A stretch of DNA of 64,000 nt, from contig NZ_JQLI01000008.1 of assembly GCF_000744095.1 (NCBI RefSeq), forward strand, positions 682,001 through 746,000. The letters are read 5' to 3'. Numbering within the stretch: position 1 is the first letter of the stretch; every line of letters starts with the position of its first letter. This DNA comes from Cupriavidus necator A5-1 (GTDB lineage: Bacteria > Pseudomonadota > Gammaproteobacteria > Burkholderiales > Burkholderiaceae). Positions 1 to 8,317 of the stretch are shown piece after piece. The translations under genes were made by a program, and so were the position numbers. Below the pieces are notes generated by a model that saw nothing but the letters and a program-made list of their open reading frames with translations, was not told the DNA's origin and made no database searches.

Positions 1-1440
1 GCCGCGCGTCTTGCGCGGCGTGTCATTCCCACGTTGCTGCTGGCCTTGCTGCCCTGGTCGATGCCGGCCGGGGCACAGGACGTGGTCGGCTCGCCGATGC
101 CGGGGGCACAGACGGCGCCGGTCGGTGCAACCGCGCAGGGCACCACCGAGTACCGGCTCTCCAACGGCCTGCGGCTGATCGTCAAGGAAGATCACCGCGC
201 GCCCACGGTGGCGCACCAGATCTGGTACCGCGTGGGCGGCGTCGATGAGGTGAGCGGCACCACGGGTGTGGCGCACATGCTCGAGCACATGATGTTCAAG
301 GGCACGCCCAAGGTCGGCGTAGGCGAGTTCTCCAAGCAGGTCGCCGCACTGGGCGGGCGCGAGAACGCCATGACCAACCGCGACTTCACCATGTATTACC
401 AGCAGATCGGCAAGCAGTACCTGCCCAGGATGATGGAGCTGGAGGCCGACCGCATGGCCAACCTCATTATCAGGAAGGACGAGTTCGAGCGCGAGATGAA
501 GGTGGTGATGGAAGAACGCCGCCTGCGCACCGACGACTCCGCGCGCGGCAACGTCTATGAGCAACTGTTGGCCACCGTCTATACCGCCGCCGGCTACCGC
601 CACCCCGTGATCGGCTGGATGGACGACCTGGTCAATATGCGCGTGGACGACGTCAAGGACTGGTACCGCCACTGGTACGTGCCTAATAACGCGCTGGTGA
701 TCGTCACCGGCGACGTCAAGGCCGAGGAAGTGCGCGCGCTGGCCGAGCGCTACTACGGCAAGCTCAAGCCGCGCACGCTGCCGCTGCGCAAGGACCAGGA
801 AGAGCCGGAGCAGAAGGGCATCAAGCGCATCTGGGTCAAGGCGCCGGCCGAGAACCAGTACATGGTGATGGCCTACAAGGTGCCGCGCCTGCGCGATGTC
901 GAGAAGGACGTCGATCCCTACGCGCTGGAGGTGCTGTCGGCCGTGCTCAACGGCTATGACAACGCGCGCCTGACGCGCGAGCTGGTGCGCGAGCAGCGCC
1001 TGGCCGACGACGTCAATGTCGGCTACGACAGCATCAACCGCGGCGAGTCGCTGTTCGTGCTCGACGGCACACCGGCCGCGGGCCACAACACCGACGAGAT
1101 CGAGCGTGCGCTGCGCGCCGAGATCCAGCGAATCGCCAAGGAAGGTGTCTCGCCTGAAGAGCTCAAGCGCGTCAAGGCGCAGGTGGTGGCCGGCCAGATC
1201 TACAAGCGGGATTCGGTGTTTGGGCAGGGCATGGAGATCGGCGTTTCCGAGATCTCCGATATCTCCTGGCGCCAGATCGACCGCATGCTCGACAAGGTCA
1301 AGGCCGTCACGCCGGCCCAGGTGCAGGCCGTCGCCGCCAAGTACTTCAACGACGACAACCTGACCGTGGCCACGCTGGTGCCGCAGCCGATCGACCCGAA
1401 CAAGCCCAAGACCCAGGCCCCGTCGGGCCTGCGCCACTGA
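1..1440 (+). CDS. M16 family zinc metallopeptidase, catalytic partner (5' end outside window)
   Basis: Pitrilysin-type peptidase of the cell envelope. The frame is open to the left edge and base 1 is already coding, so the true start lies upstream. The first residues form the hydrophobic core of a signal peptide ending near AGAQ, so the mature protein is probably periplasmic. The zinc motif HxxEH is visible as HMLEH in the N-terminal domain, followed by a distal glutamate region around ELEADRM. Two M16 domains are present at the usual length of about 450 residues. The next gene starts 9 bases downstream and encodes a partner without the zinc motif, as is typical of paired M16 heterodimers in proteobacteria. 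Substrate unknown. Confidence 0.88.
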   Translation, partial: AARLARRVIPTLLLALLPWSMPAGAQDVVGSPMPGAQTAPVGATAQGTTEYRLSNGLRLIVKEDHRAPTVAHQIWYRVGGVDEVSGTTGVAHMLEHMMFKGTPKVGVGEFSKQVAALGGRENAMTNRDFTMYYQQIGKQYLPRMMELEADRMANLIIRKDEFEREMKVVMEERRLRTDDSARGNVYEQLLATVYTAAGYRHPVIGWMDDLVNMRVDDVKDWYRHWYVPNNALVIVTGDVKAEEVRALAERYYGKLKPRTLPLRKDQEEPEQKGIKRIWVKAPAENQYMVMAYKVPRLRDVEKDVDPYALEVLSAVLNGYDNARLTRELVREQRLADDVNVGYDSINRGESLFVLDGTPAAGHNTDEIERALRAEIQRIAKEGVSPEELKRVKAQVVAGQIYKRDSVFGQGMEIGVSEISDISWRQIDRMLDKVKAVTPAQVQAVAAKYFNDDNLTVATLVPQPIDPNKPKTQAPSGLRH

Positions 1441-1449
1441 GGAAAGGCG

Positions 1450-2841
1450 ATGTCTCAATTCGTCACCGCATTTGCTACCCCGCAGCGCGCGCTGCGCAAA
1501 CTGGCCGGCGCCGCGCTCGGCGCCGCCGTGCTGCTGGCCGCGCAACTGGCGCAGGCCGCCATCCCGATCGAGCACTGGACCGCATCCACTGGCGCGAAGG
1601 TGTTCTTCGTGCACAGCCCGTCGATTCCGATGCTCGACATCAATATCGACTTCGACGCCGGCAGCCGCTATGACCCGCCGGGCAAGGCCGGGCTGGCCAC
1701 GCTGAGCGCCGCGCTGCTCGACAAGGGCGCGGCCGCGCAGGACGGCCAGCCGGCACGCGACGAAGCGCAGGTCGCCGACGGTTTTGCCGATACGGGGGCC
1801 GCATTTGGCGGTGCGGCCGGCGGCGACCGCGGCGGCATCGGCCTGCGCACGCTGACCGCGCAGCCGGAGCTGGACCAGTCTGTGGCGCTGGCCGCGCAGC
1901 TGATCAAGGCGCCGACCTACCCGGACGCTGTGGTCGGCCGCGAGAAGCAGCGCCTGATCACCGCCATCCGCGAAGCCGACACCAAGCCGGGCGTGATTGC
2001 CGACAAGGCGCTGGCCAAGGCCATGTATCCCGACCATCCCTATGGCGTGGCCGCGACGCCGGACAGCGTGGCGTCGATCAAGCGCGACGACATCGTCAAG
2101 TTCTGGCGCGACAACTACAACGCGCAGCGCGCGGTGGTCACGCTGATCGGCGCGGTCGATCGCAAGCAGGCCGAGGCCATCGCCGAGCTGCTTACGCGCG
2201 GGCTGCCGCAGGGCACTGCCGCGCCGGCGATGCCGCAAGTCAAGCTGAACATCCCCGCCACCGAGCAGCGCTTGCCGCACCCGGCGCAGCAGTCGAGCGT
2301 GGTCATCGGACAGCCCTCGATCGCACGCGGCGATCCCGACTATTTCGCGCTGCTGGTGGGCAACTACGTGCTCGGCGGCGGCGGCTTCAGCTCGCGCCTG
2401 ACCGACGAGGTGCGCGAGAAGCGCGGCCTGACCTACGGCGTCGACAGCTATTTCGCGCCGTCCAAGCAGCCCGGCCCGTTCGGCATCAGCCTGCAGACCA
2501 AGAAGGCACAGACCGACGAGGCGCTGGCGCTGGTGCGCCAGGTGCTGGCGCGCTTCGTGGCGGAGGGCCCGACCGAGAAGGAGCTGCGCGCGGCCAAGGA
2601 CAACCTGGTCAACGGCTTCCCGCTGCGCATCGACAACAACCGCAAGCTGCTGACCAACGTGGCCAATATCGGCTGGTACGGGCTTCCGCTGGACTACCTG
2701 GACACGTGGACCGCGCAAGTGGGCAAGGTCACGCGCGAGCAGGTCAGGGCGGCCTTCCAGCGCCATGTGCGCCCGGACGGCATGGCCACGGTGATCGTCG
2801 GCGGCCCGGTGACCGCGCCGGCCACCACAGCCAAGCAGTGA
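1450..2841 (+). CDS. M16 family peptidase-like protein, non-catalytic partner
   Basis: 463 residues with an N-terminal signal peptide (hydrophobic stretch about residues 17-36, cleavage after AQAA). The fold is M16, but where the zinc motif HxxEH should stand the sequence reads GLATLSAALL, so metal-binding and catalytic residues are absent. The C-terminal domain keeps the glycine-rich GGGGFSSRLTDEVREKRG signature that shapes the substrate chamber. It follows the catalytic M16 gene by 9 bases, with GGAAAGG ahead of the ATG as ribosome site. The pair probably works as a heterodimeric periplasmic protease, with this subunit supplying the second half of the chamber. Confidence is high for the family and low for the substrate. 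Confidence 0.87.
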   Translation: MSQFVTAFATPQRALRKLAGAALGAAVLLAAQLAQAAIPIEHWTASTGAKVFFVHSPSIPMLDINIDFDAGSRYDPPGKAGLATLSAALLDKGAAAQDGQPARDEAQVADGFADTGAAFGGAAGGDRGGIGLRTLTAQPELDQSVALAAQLIKAPTYPDAVVGREKQRLITAIREADTKPGVIADKALAKAMYPDHPYGVAATPDSVASIKRDDIVKFWRDNYNAQRAVVTLIGAVDRKQAEAIAELLTRGLPQGTAAPAMPQVKLNIPATEQRLPHPAQQSSVVIGQPSIARGDPDYFALLVGNYVLGGGGFSSRLTDEVREKRGLTYGVDSYFAPSKQPGPFGISLQTKKAQTDEALALVRQVLARFVAEGPTEKELRAAKDNLVNGFPLRIDNNRKLLTNVANIGWYGLPLDYLDTWTAQVGKVTREQVRAAFQRHVRPDGMATVIVGGPVTAPATTAKQ

Positions 2842-2877
2842 CGGCCACGCCGCATCGGGCCGGCTTGTCGATGCGCC

Positions 2878-2929
2878 GCCGCACGCCCGAGCGTGCGGCA
2901 GAACGGTCCGCAGGCTCTACAATCACGGG
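2878..2929 (+). promoter_or_regulatory. Hairpin and possible promoter of rsmD
   Basis: A perfect 8-bp inverted repeat (2878-2885 with 2892-2899, loop of 6) follows the peptidase pair. It has no T-tract. A TACAAT hexamer at 2918-2923 matches a sigma-70 -10 box and would place the transcript start at about the first base of the rsmD ATG (2930). A convincing -35 box is not visible. Confidence 0.35.
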
Positions 2930-3616
2930 ATGAATTCGCGCTCCCGATTGCCATCGCCCGCCCCTGGCGGGCGAACCGCTACCCCCGCCACCGGCGGGCG
3001 GCCCACTGCATCCCCGGCCCCGCGCCCGGCACCCCGCCAGGCGCCATCTCAGGTTCGCATCATCGGCGGGCGCTGGAAGCGCACCTTGCTGCCCGTGCCC
3101 GACGCCCAGGGCCTGCGCCCGACGCCCGACCGCGTGCGCGAGACGCTCTTCAACTGGCTTGGCCAGGACCTCACCGGTATGGAATGCCTGGACCTGTTCG
3201 CAGGCTCGGGCGCACTCGGCTTTGAGGCTGCGTCGCGTGGCGCGGCCGCGGTCACGCTGGTGGAGTCCAACGCGCGCGTGGCCAAGCAACTGCGCGACAA
3301 CCAGTACCGGCTCGACGCCTGCGCGGTGCGCGTGGTGCAGGGCGATGCCTTTGCCGTGGCGGCGCAGATGCCCGATGCCAGCTTCGACGTGATCTTCCTG
3401 GACCCTCCCTTTGCCGAGGACTGGATCGGCCCGGCGCTGGAACATGCGGCGCGGCTGTCGCGCCCGGGTGGTGCGGTCTATGTCGAAACCGACCATGCGC
3501 TGACCGGCGCCGATGCGCCGGTGCCTGCGTCGCTTGAGATCGTGCGGCACGCGCGCGCCGGTGCGGTGCATTTTCACCTGCTCCAGCACCGCAGTCCTGG
3601 CAACGGCGCCGCATGA
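2930..3616 (+). CDS. rsmD: 16S rRNA (guanine(966)-N(2))-methyltransferase RsmD
   Basis: SAM-dependent methyltransferase modifying G966 of 16S rRNA in the small ribosomal subunit. 228 residues. The first ~40 residues are a Pro/Arg/Thr-rich extension not needed for the fold. The core starts at VRIIGGRWKR, with the SAM-binding motif DLFAGSGALGFEAASRGA and the catalytic motif DPPF (about residue 160) that marks N-methylation of an exocyclic amine. The next gene is coaD, and rsmD-coaD is a common bacterial neighbourhood. Start chosen at the first ATG. There is no clear Shine-Dalgarno site and a -10 box lies just upstream, so a leaderless message is possible; an internal start nearer residue 40 cannot be excluded. 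Confidence 0.9.
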   Translation: MNSRSRLPSPAPGGRTATPATGGRPTASPAPRPAPRQAPSQVRIIGGRWKRTLLPVPDAQGLRPTPDRVRETLFNWLGQDLTGMECLDLFAGSGALGFEAASRGAAAVTLVESNARVAKQLRDNQYRLDACAVRVVQGDAFAVAAQMPDASFDVIFLDPPFAEDWIGPALEHAARLSRPGGAVYVETDHALTGADAPVPASLEIVRHARAGAVHFHLLQHRSPGNGAA

Positions 3617-3843
3617 GGCTCCAAGAGTCCACTAAGGCTCCACTAAGGCCCCCCATGCCCTGAAGCAGGGCGCCCGGTTACGGTGCGCTGCAGCAAAGGG
3701 GAGCGCCAGGGGCCTTCCAAGTGGCGCATTTAGGGTTACACTACGCCGCTGTCACAACGCTCGCGACGCAGTACCCACGCCGGTCCGGCCGGCGAACGAG
3801 GCGGCCCACATACGGCCGGCAGCGGGCAGATCAAGGAGGAAGT

Positions 3844-4329
3844 ATGGTCATCGCGGTCTATCCCGGCACGTTCGATCCAATGACCCGGGGACACGAGGAT
3901 CTGGTCCGCCGTGCGTCGAATATCTTCGACGAACTGGTGGTCGGCGTGGCGCAGAGCCCCAACAAGCGCCCGTTCTTTGCGCTCGAAGAGCGCATCGCCA
4001 TCGCCCGTGAAGTGCTCGGGCACTATCCCAATGTGCGCGTCGAGGGTTTTTCCGGCCTGCTCAAGGACTTTGTGCGCAAGAACAATGCGCGCGTGATCGT
4101 GCGCGGCCTGCGCGCGGTGTCCGACTTCGAGTACGAGTTCCAGATGGCGGGCATGAACCGCTACCTGCTGCCCGACGTGGAAACCATGTTCCTGACCCCG
4201 TCCGACCAGTACCAGTTCATCTCCGGCACCTTCGTGCGCGAGATCGCGGTGCTGGGTGGCGACGTCAGCAAGTTCGTGTTCCCGTCGGTGGAACGCTGGC
4301 TGCAAGAGAAAATCGGCAAACCGGCATAA
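3844..4329 (+). CDS. coaD: Phosphopantetheine adenylyltransferase
   Basis: Fourth step of coenzyme A synthesis: adenylyl transfer from ATP to 4'-phosphopantetheine, giving dephospho-CoA. 161 residues, the usual length. The nucleotidyltransferase signature begins at residue 5 with YPGTFDPMTRGHEDL (the T/HxGH-like motif), and the C-terminal ISGTFVREIAVLGG segment carries the ISSTxVR-type ATP-binding motif. The frame is open 120 bases further upstream, but the ATG at 3844 is preceded by AAGGAGG, an ideal ribosome site, and homologues start with this MVIAVYPGTFDP. It lies between rsmD and a ferredoxin gene on the same strand. Confidence 0.96.
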   Translation: MVIAVYPGTFDPMTRGHEDLVRRASNIFDELVVGVAQSPNKRPFFALEERIAIAREVLGHYPNVRVEGFSGLLKDFVRKNNARVIVRGLRAVSDFEYEFQMAGMNRYLLPDVETMFLTPSDQYQFISGTFVREIAVLGGDVSKFVFPSVERWLQEKIGKPA

Positions 4330-4397
4330 AATAACAGTTTCAGATACGTCGATTCGCGGCCAGTCGGGCGCGGGCGTGTCCGCAGGAAGGAAACACC

Positions 4398-4658
4398 ATG
4401 GCGCTGATGATCACCGACGACTGCATCAACTGCGACGTTTGTGAACCCGAGTGCCCGAACGAAGCCATTTCGATGGGGCCCGAGATCTATGAAATCGACC
4501 CCAACAAGTGCACCGAGTGCGTCGGGCACTTCGACGAGCCGCAATGCCAGCAGGTCTGCCCGGTGGCCTGCATCCCCAAGGATCCGAACAGGGTCGAGAC
4601 GCATGAGGTGCTGATGCAGCGTTACCGGCTGCTGACGGCTGCCAAACACGCGGCCTGA
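4398..4658 (+). CDS. YfhL-family 2[4Fe-4S] ferredoxin
   Basis: Small (86 residues) soluble electron carrier. The first cluster motif is CxxCxxxC-P (CINCDVCEPECP). The second has the long-spaced arrangement CTECVGHFDEPQCQQVCPVAC typical of the YfhL/Alvin group, with an insertion between the second and third cysteines. RBS AGGAAGG precedes the ATG. The gene is a frequent neighbour of coaD in proteobacteria. Redox partner unknown. Transcription probably ends at the hairpin at 4685-4716. Confidence 0.93.
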   Translation: MALMITDDCINCDVCEPECPNEAISMGPEIYEIDPNKCTECVGHFDEPQCQQVCPVACIPKDPNRVETHEVLMQRYRLLTAAKHAA

Positions 4659-4684
4659 ACGTTTCCCTCGGCAAAGGCAAAAAA

Positions 4685-4716
4685 AAACCCCCGCCACCGC
4701 AAGGTGACGGGGGTTT
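4685..4716. terminator. Bidirectional rho-independent terminator
   Basis: Fourteen-base arms (4685-4698 and 4703-4716) pair with one mismatch around a GCAA loop. The arms end in AAA/TTT with A-tracts and T-tracts on either side. It lies between the convergent ferredoxin and PhoX-like genes and can serve both. Confidence 0.85.
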
Positions 4717-4758
4717 AACTTTTCCCCTTTACTACTTGCTACTTACGACACTGCGCGG

Positions 4759-6603
4759 TCAGGCACCCATCGGCTTGCCGTCGGTACGGCGCACCACGAT
4801 GGTGGACGAGCGCGGCGGCTTGGCCGCGTCCGGCCACTTGCCGGTGGGGTGCTGGATATTGATGAAGCAGGTGGTCAGGTCCGGCGTGTAGGCGATGCCG
4901 GTGATTTCGCAGCCGGTCGGGCCGACGAGGAAACGCTTGGACTGACCCGTCGGCGAGATGTAGTACATGCTGTTGTTGCCGAACGTGGCGGTGTAGCTGC
5001 TGCTGGTGCTGGAGTCGGTCTGCACCCACAGGCGGCCCTTCGGGTCGACGCGCAGGCCGTCCGGGCTGGAGAAGGTGTCGCCGTTGATATTGCCCTTCAG
5101 GTTGTCGGTGGCCAGCGACGGGTCGCCGGCCTGCAGCAGGATGCCCCACGTGAAGGTGGTGGCCAGCGGCGAATTGCCGGCTTCGTTCCACTTGACGATA
5201 TGCCCGTGCAGGTTGTTCTTGCGCGGGTTGGCGGCGTCGGTCTGCTGGCGGCCGCTGTTGTTGGTCAGCGTGCAGTAGAGCGTCTTGTCCGGTGCGGCCG
5301 TGATCCACTCGGGACGGTCCATCAGCGTGCCGCCGGCCACGCGCGCTGCGGCCTTGGTGTTGACCAGCACGTCGGCCTGGCTGGTGAAGTCGACCGTGGT
5401 CGGCGCCGGCGAAACCGCCGACTGGGTCCAGTTGCCCGGATCCGAAGCGCCGACGGTCAGGCCGTTCTTGCCCTGCGTCAGCTCGATCCACTGGCCGCTG
5501 CCGTCGGCGTTGAATTTGGCAACGTAGAGCGTGCCGCTGTCGAGCAGGTTGGCATTGGCGGCGCGGCTGTTCGGATCGAAGGCCTTGCTCGGCACGAACT
5601 TGTAGATGCAGCCCGGCGTGCCGTCGTCGCCCATGTAGAACGCGACGTTGTTGCTGGTGTCGTTCAGGAAGGCGACGTTCTCATGGTCGAAGCGGCCCAT
5701 CGCGGTGCGCTTGGCCGGCGCGCCAAGCGTGCCGTACGGATCGACTTCCACCACCCAGCCGTAGCCGTTGTCGGCCTGGGTCGGGTCGATGTAGTTGTCC
5801 GTGCTTTCTTCGCAGGTCAGGTAGGTACCCCACGGCGTGTAGCCGCTCGAGCAGTTGTTGAGCATGCCGACCACGGTCGAACCCACCACCGACGCAGCCG
5901 GGCCACCCACGCGGTACAGCGTGTTGCCGGTGTAGCGCTTGTTGTAGATCGAGTCGCGCTTGACCTGCCACTTGCCGCTGGCGGCCAGTTCGACCTCGAT
6001 CACCGAGATGCCGACGGCCGACAGCGCGATGCGCTTGTGCTCCGGGCTGGCAGTGGCGGCGTCGTAGGCGGTCGGGAACAGGATGTTGTAGTCCGGCAGC
6101 TCGTGGTTGATGGCGAGCAGGCCGCCCTTCTGCGGATCGACGCCCGGCAGCGCGAAGAAGTGCATGCCGTCGTGGTTGCCGCCGGCCTGGCGCTCGGTCT
6201 CGGCGGACGACTGGAAGGCGCCGGCATAGCCGGTGGCGCCGGCTTCCACCGGATCGCCGGCGGAGAACAGCACGTCGACGCTGTAGCCGTTGGGCACCAC
6301 CACGGCATCGGCGGTGGACTTGGCGACCGGCTCGAAGGTGACTTCGTAGCTCGGGGTGACCGGGCCGGTGGGCGCCGGCCCGGGGGCGGGGGCAGGAGCC
6401 GAGGCGGGATCGTCACTGCCGCCGCAGGCAGCCAGCAGGCCGCTGCCGAAGGCCGAGACCAGCGACAGGCCAAGGCCGCCGCGGAGCACCCGGCGGCGCG
6501 CCGGGTTGGCGGCGACGATGTCTTCGAGCATCCGGCCGGGCACGTCAACGTCGGGCTTGGCGGCGCGGCTGGCGGCACGCGCTTCGTCGGTCAGGTACGA
6601 CAT
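4759..6603 (-). CDS. PhoX-family (DUF839) phosphatase, Tat-exported lipoprotein
   Basis: 614 residues. The N-terminal region has a twin-arginine motif (ARRRVLRGGLG, about residues 35-45), a hydrophobic stretch and a lipobox ending LLAAC, so export by Tat and lipid anchoring are expected. A Pro/Ala-rich linker follows. The body matches the PhoX/DUF839 beta-propeller, with blocks such as GMHFFALPGVDPQKGGLLAINHE, TCEESTDNY and GRFDHENVAFL. Family members are Ca/Fe-dependent alkaline phosphatases. The start is the ATG at 6603 because AGGAGG sits 7 bases upstream, although the frame is open further. A possible PhoB site lies at 6689-6706. A role in phosphate scavenging is likely but substrate range is unproven. 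Confidence 0.85.
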   Translation of the reverse strand: MSYLTDEARAASRAAKPDVDVPGRMLEDIVAANPARRRVLRGGLGLSLVSAFGSGLLAACGGSDDPASAPAPAPGPAPTGPVTPSYEVTFEPVAKSTADAVVVPNGYSVDVLFSAGDPVEAGATGYAGAFQSSAETERQAGGNHDGMHFFALPGVDPQKGGLLAINHELPDYNILFPTAYDAATASPEHKRIALSAVGISVIEVELAASGKWQVKRDSIYNKRYTGNTLYRVGGPAASVVGSTVVGMLNNCSSGYTPWGTYLTCEESTDNYIDPTQADNGYGWVVEVDPYGTLGAPAKRTAMGRFDHENVAFLNDTSNNVAFYMGDDGTPGCIYKFVPSKAFDPNSRAANANLLDSGTLYVAKFNADGSGQWIELTQGKNGLTVGASDPGNWTQSAVSPAPTTVDFTSQADVLVNTKAAARVAGGTLMDRPEWITAAPDKTLYCTLTNNSGRQQTDAANPRKNNLHGHIVKWNEAGNSPLATTFTWGILLQAGDPSLATDNLKGNINGDTFSSPDGLRVDPKGRLWVQTDSSTSSSYTATFGNNSMYYISPTGQSKRFLVGPTGCEITGIAYTPDLTTCFINIQHPTGKWPDAAKPPRSSTIVVRRTDGKPMGA

Positions 6604-6688
6604 GGGCTTTCCTCCTGTGGGTTTGTCATGCGCGCAAGTCATCATGGGATGCCTGCGCGGTGGGAAGCCCGCAATGTAGGTGCCGCCT

Positions 6689-6706
6689 GTGTAACTTTGA
6701 TGACTG
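6689..6706 (-). promoter_or_regulatory. Candidate Pho box of the PhoX-like gene
   Basis: Read on the minus strand: CAGTCAT, CAAA, GTTACAC. This resembles the PhoB half-site pair CTGTCAT-N4-CTGTCAC, with a good first half and a weaker second half. Ten bases downstream is TACATT, a plausible -10 box at the spacing expected for PhoB-dependent promoters. It lies about 85 bases ahead of the gene start. Confidence 0.45.
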
Positions 6707-6738
6707 GATGTCTGCACTAGCAGAGTTTTGGTCGGAAT

Positions 6739-6792
6739 GCGACAACAATGGAAAAAGGCCGCTTTTGCGGCCTGTTTTCATGCTGTTGTCGC
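6739..6792 (-). terminator. Terminator after pth with extended outer stem
   Basis: Inner hairpin GGCCGC-TTTT-GCGGCC at 6757-6772 is followed by a run of five T on the minus strand. An outer inverted repeat GCGACAACA/TGTTGTCGC (6739-6747 and 6784-6792) encloses it. It ends the minus-strand pth transcript. Confidence 0.8.
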
Positions 6793-6818
6793 AGGAGTGT
6801 GCCTGCGCGCGACTCGCG

Positions 6819-7415
6819 CTAGCGCGCGCTATGCAGCTGCGCCATCGCGCGCTCGGCATCGCCGCGCGCCAGCAACCCGAGCGGGTCGATGCTGCGGTCG
6901 ATGGCCGCCTCGATCGCTTCCTGCTCCTCACGCCGTGGCGGCTTGAGCACGAAGTTGACCACGTCCTCGCGGCCGGCGCCGGCACTGCCGGGCGCGTTGC
7001 GCGGATGGCCCACGCCCAGGCGCAGGCGCCAGTAGTCCTGAGTGGTCAGGTGGGCCGAGATGTCCTTGAGCCCGTTGTGGCCGCCCGCGCCGCCGCCGCG
7101 CTTGAGTTTCACGGTGCCGGCGGGCAGGTCCAGCTCGTCGTGCGCCACCACGATCTCGTCAGGCAGGATCTTGTAGAAGCGCGCCAGCGACACCACGGCC
7201 AGCCCGGAGCGGTTCATGAAGGTCGACGGCTTGAGCAGCCAGATGTCCTGGTCCCACAGCCGCGCGCGCGCGGCCAGGCCGTGGAAGCGGCCTTCCACGC
7301 GCAGCGTGGCGCCGCCCATGCGGGCGAGCTGGTCCACCAGCCAGAAGCCGGCGTTGTGTCGGGTGGCCTCGTACTCCGCACCGGGATTGCCGAGGCCGAC
7401 GATGAGCTTGATCAT
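6819..7415 (-). CDS. pth: Peptidyl-tRNA hydrolase
   Basis: Releases tRNA from peptidyl-tRNAs that drop off the ribosome; essential in bacteria. 198 residues. The N-terminal signature IKLIVGLGNPGAEYEATRHN contains the catalytic His (the H of TRHN, near residue 20) and the conserved Asn. A second signature is FMNRSG, and a third is GGGAGGHNGLKDI. The start is the ATG that gives MIKLIVGLGNPG, as in homologues. It is last in the minus-strand series ispE, tRNA-Gln, prs, rplY, pth. A terminator separates it from rplY, so it may have its own promoter. The C-terminal tail after residue ~175 is variable in the family. Confidence 0.96.
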   Translation of the reverse strand: MIKLIVGLGNPGAEYEATRHNAGFWLVDQLARMGGATLRVEGRFHGLAARARLWDQDIWLLKPSTFMNRSGLAVVSLARFYKILPDEIVVAHDELDLPAGTVKLKRGGGAGGHNGLKDISAHLTTQDYWRLRLGVGHPRNAPGSAGAGREDVVNFVLKPPRREEQEAIEAAIDRSIDPLGLLARGDAERAMAQLHSAR

Positions 7416-7492
7416 GCGTGTTGAACGGGTTGGGTGGCGGCGGCTACTGCGTGCAACAATGCCGTGCCGCGTGCAGGCGCCAAGCATACGCC

Positions 7493-7519
7493 AAAAAAAA
7501 CCGCCGGCAGGGCCGGCGG
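7493..7519 (-). terminator. Rho-independent terminator after rplY
   Basis: GC-rich hairpin CCGCCGGC-AGG-GCCGGCGG at 7501-7519, followed on the minus strand by eight T (7493-7500). It is a strong intrinsic terminator. Confidence 0.9.
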
Positions 7520-7563
7520 CTTTTGGCTGCGTGCGGCCAGGGCCGCCACGGCGCAACGACAGC

Positions 7564-8187
7564 TTAGGCAGCCGGCGTTTCGCCTTCGCCTTCGCCTTCG
7601 GCAGCGCCTTCGGCGGCCGAAGCGGCGCCAGCCGGCAGCGAGATGCTGGCGATGGCGGGGTTGTCGTCACCGTGGGTGATGACGGTCAGGCCCTTCGGCA
7701 GCTTCACGTCGCTCAGGTGCAGGGTCTGGCCCAGCTCCATGGTGCCGACGTCCACTTCGATGAACTCAGGCAGGTCGGCCGGCAGGCACGACACTTCCAG
7801 GTCGTTCACGATGTGGTTGACCAGGCCGTGGCCCAGCTTCACGCCAGGAGCGGTTTCCTGGTTCATGAAGTGCAGGGGCACCTTGACGTGGATCTTGTCG
7901 TTGGCCGACACGCGCTGGAAATCGACGTGCAGCACCAGCGGCTTGAACGGGTGCATCTGGAATGCGCGCAGCAGGGCCTGTTCCGACTTGCCAGCGACTT
8001 CCAGTTCCAGGATCGACGAGTGGAACGCTTCCTTCTTCAGGGCGTGCCACAGCGCGTTGTGATCCAGTTCGATCATCTTCGGTTCGGCGGCGCCGCCGTA
8101 GATGATGCCGGGGGTCTTGCCCGAATTGCGCAGGCGGCGGCTCGCACCCGTTCCCTGTACGCTACGCTCGAAAGCGACTACTTTCAT
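7564..8187 (-). CDS. rplY: 50S ribosomal protein L25/general stress protein Ctc
   Basis: 5S-rRNA-binding ribosomal protein of the two-domain Ctc type. 207 residues. The N-terminal L25 domain begins MKVVAFERSVQGTGASRRLR. The C-terminal beta domain contains the conserved VKVPLHFMNQETAPGVKLG block. The tail is an Ala/Glu/Gly-rich low-complexity run, usual in betaproteobacteria. It is downstream of prs, the conserved order in this group, and ends at a strong terminator. Confidence 0.96.
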   Translation of the reverse strand: MKVVAFERSVQGTGASRRLRNSGKTPGIIYGGAAEPKMIELDHNALWHALKKEAFHSSILELEVAGKSEQALLRAFQMHPFKPLVLHVDFQRVSANDKIHVKVPLHFMNQETAPGVKLGHGLVNHIVNDLEVSCLPADLPEFIEVDVGTMELGQTLHLSDVKLPKGLTVITHGDDNPAIASISLPAGAASAAEGAAEGEGEGETPAA

Positions 8188-8317
8188 GATGACTCCAAAG
8201 TAAGAAGGCCGTCCGCGACCAGACAGCCTCGTTGCGGCGCAAAGACAGAGATGCGCCGATCAAGCCACGTTGACCGCCAAAGACTTGGCGATCAACGCAG
8301 TAAAGCCAGAAACTTTA

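Noticed and set aside
3721..3843. 41-codon N-terminal extension of CoaD
   Set aside because: The ATG at 3844 has an ideal ribosome site and starts the conserved domain; the upstream part is non-conserved leader.
4849..6720. 623-codon plus-strand open frame opposite the PhoX-like gene
   Set aside because: Antisense shadow. Composition is Val/Gly/Arg/His-rich with no domain, while the minus strand has clear PhoX motifs.
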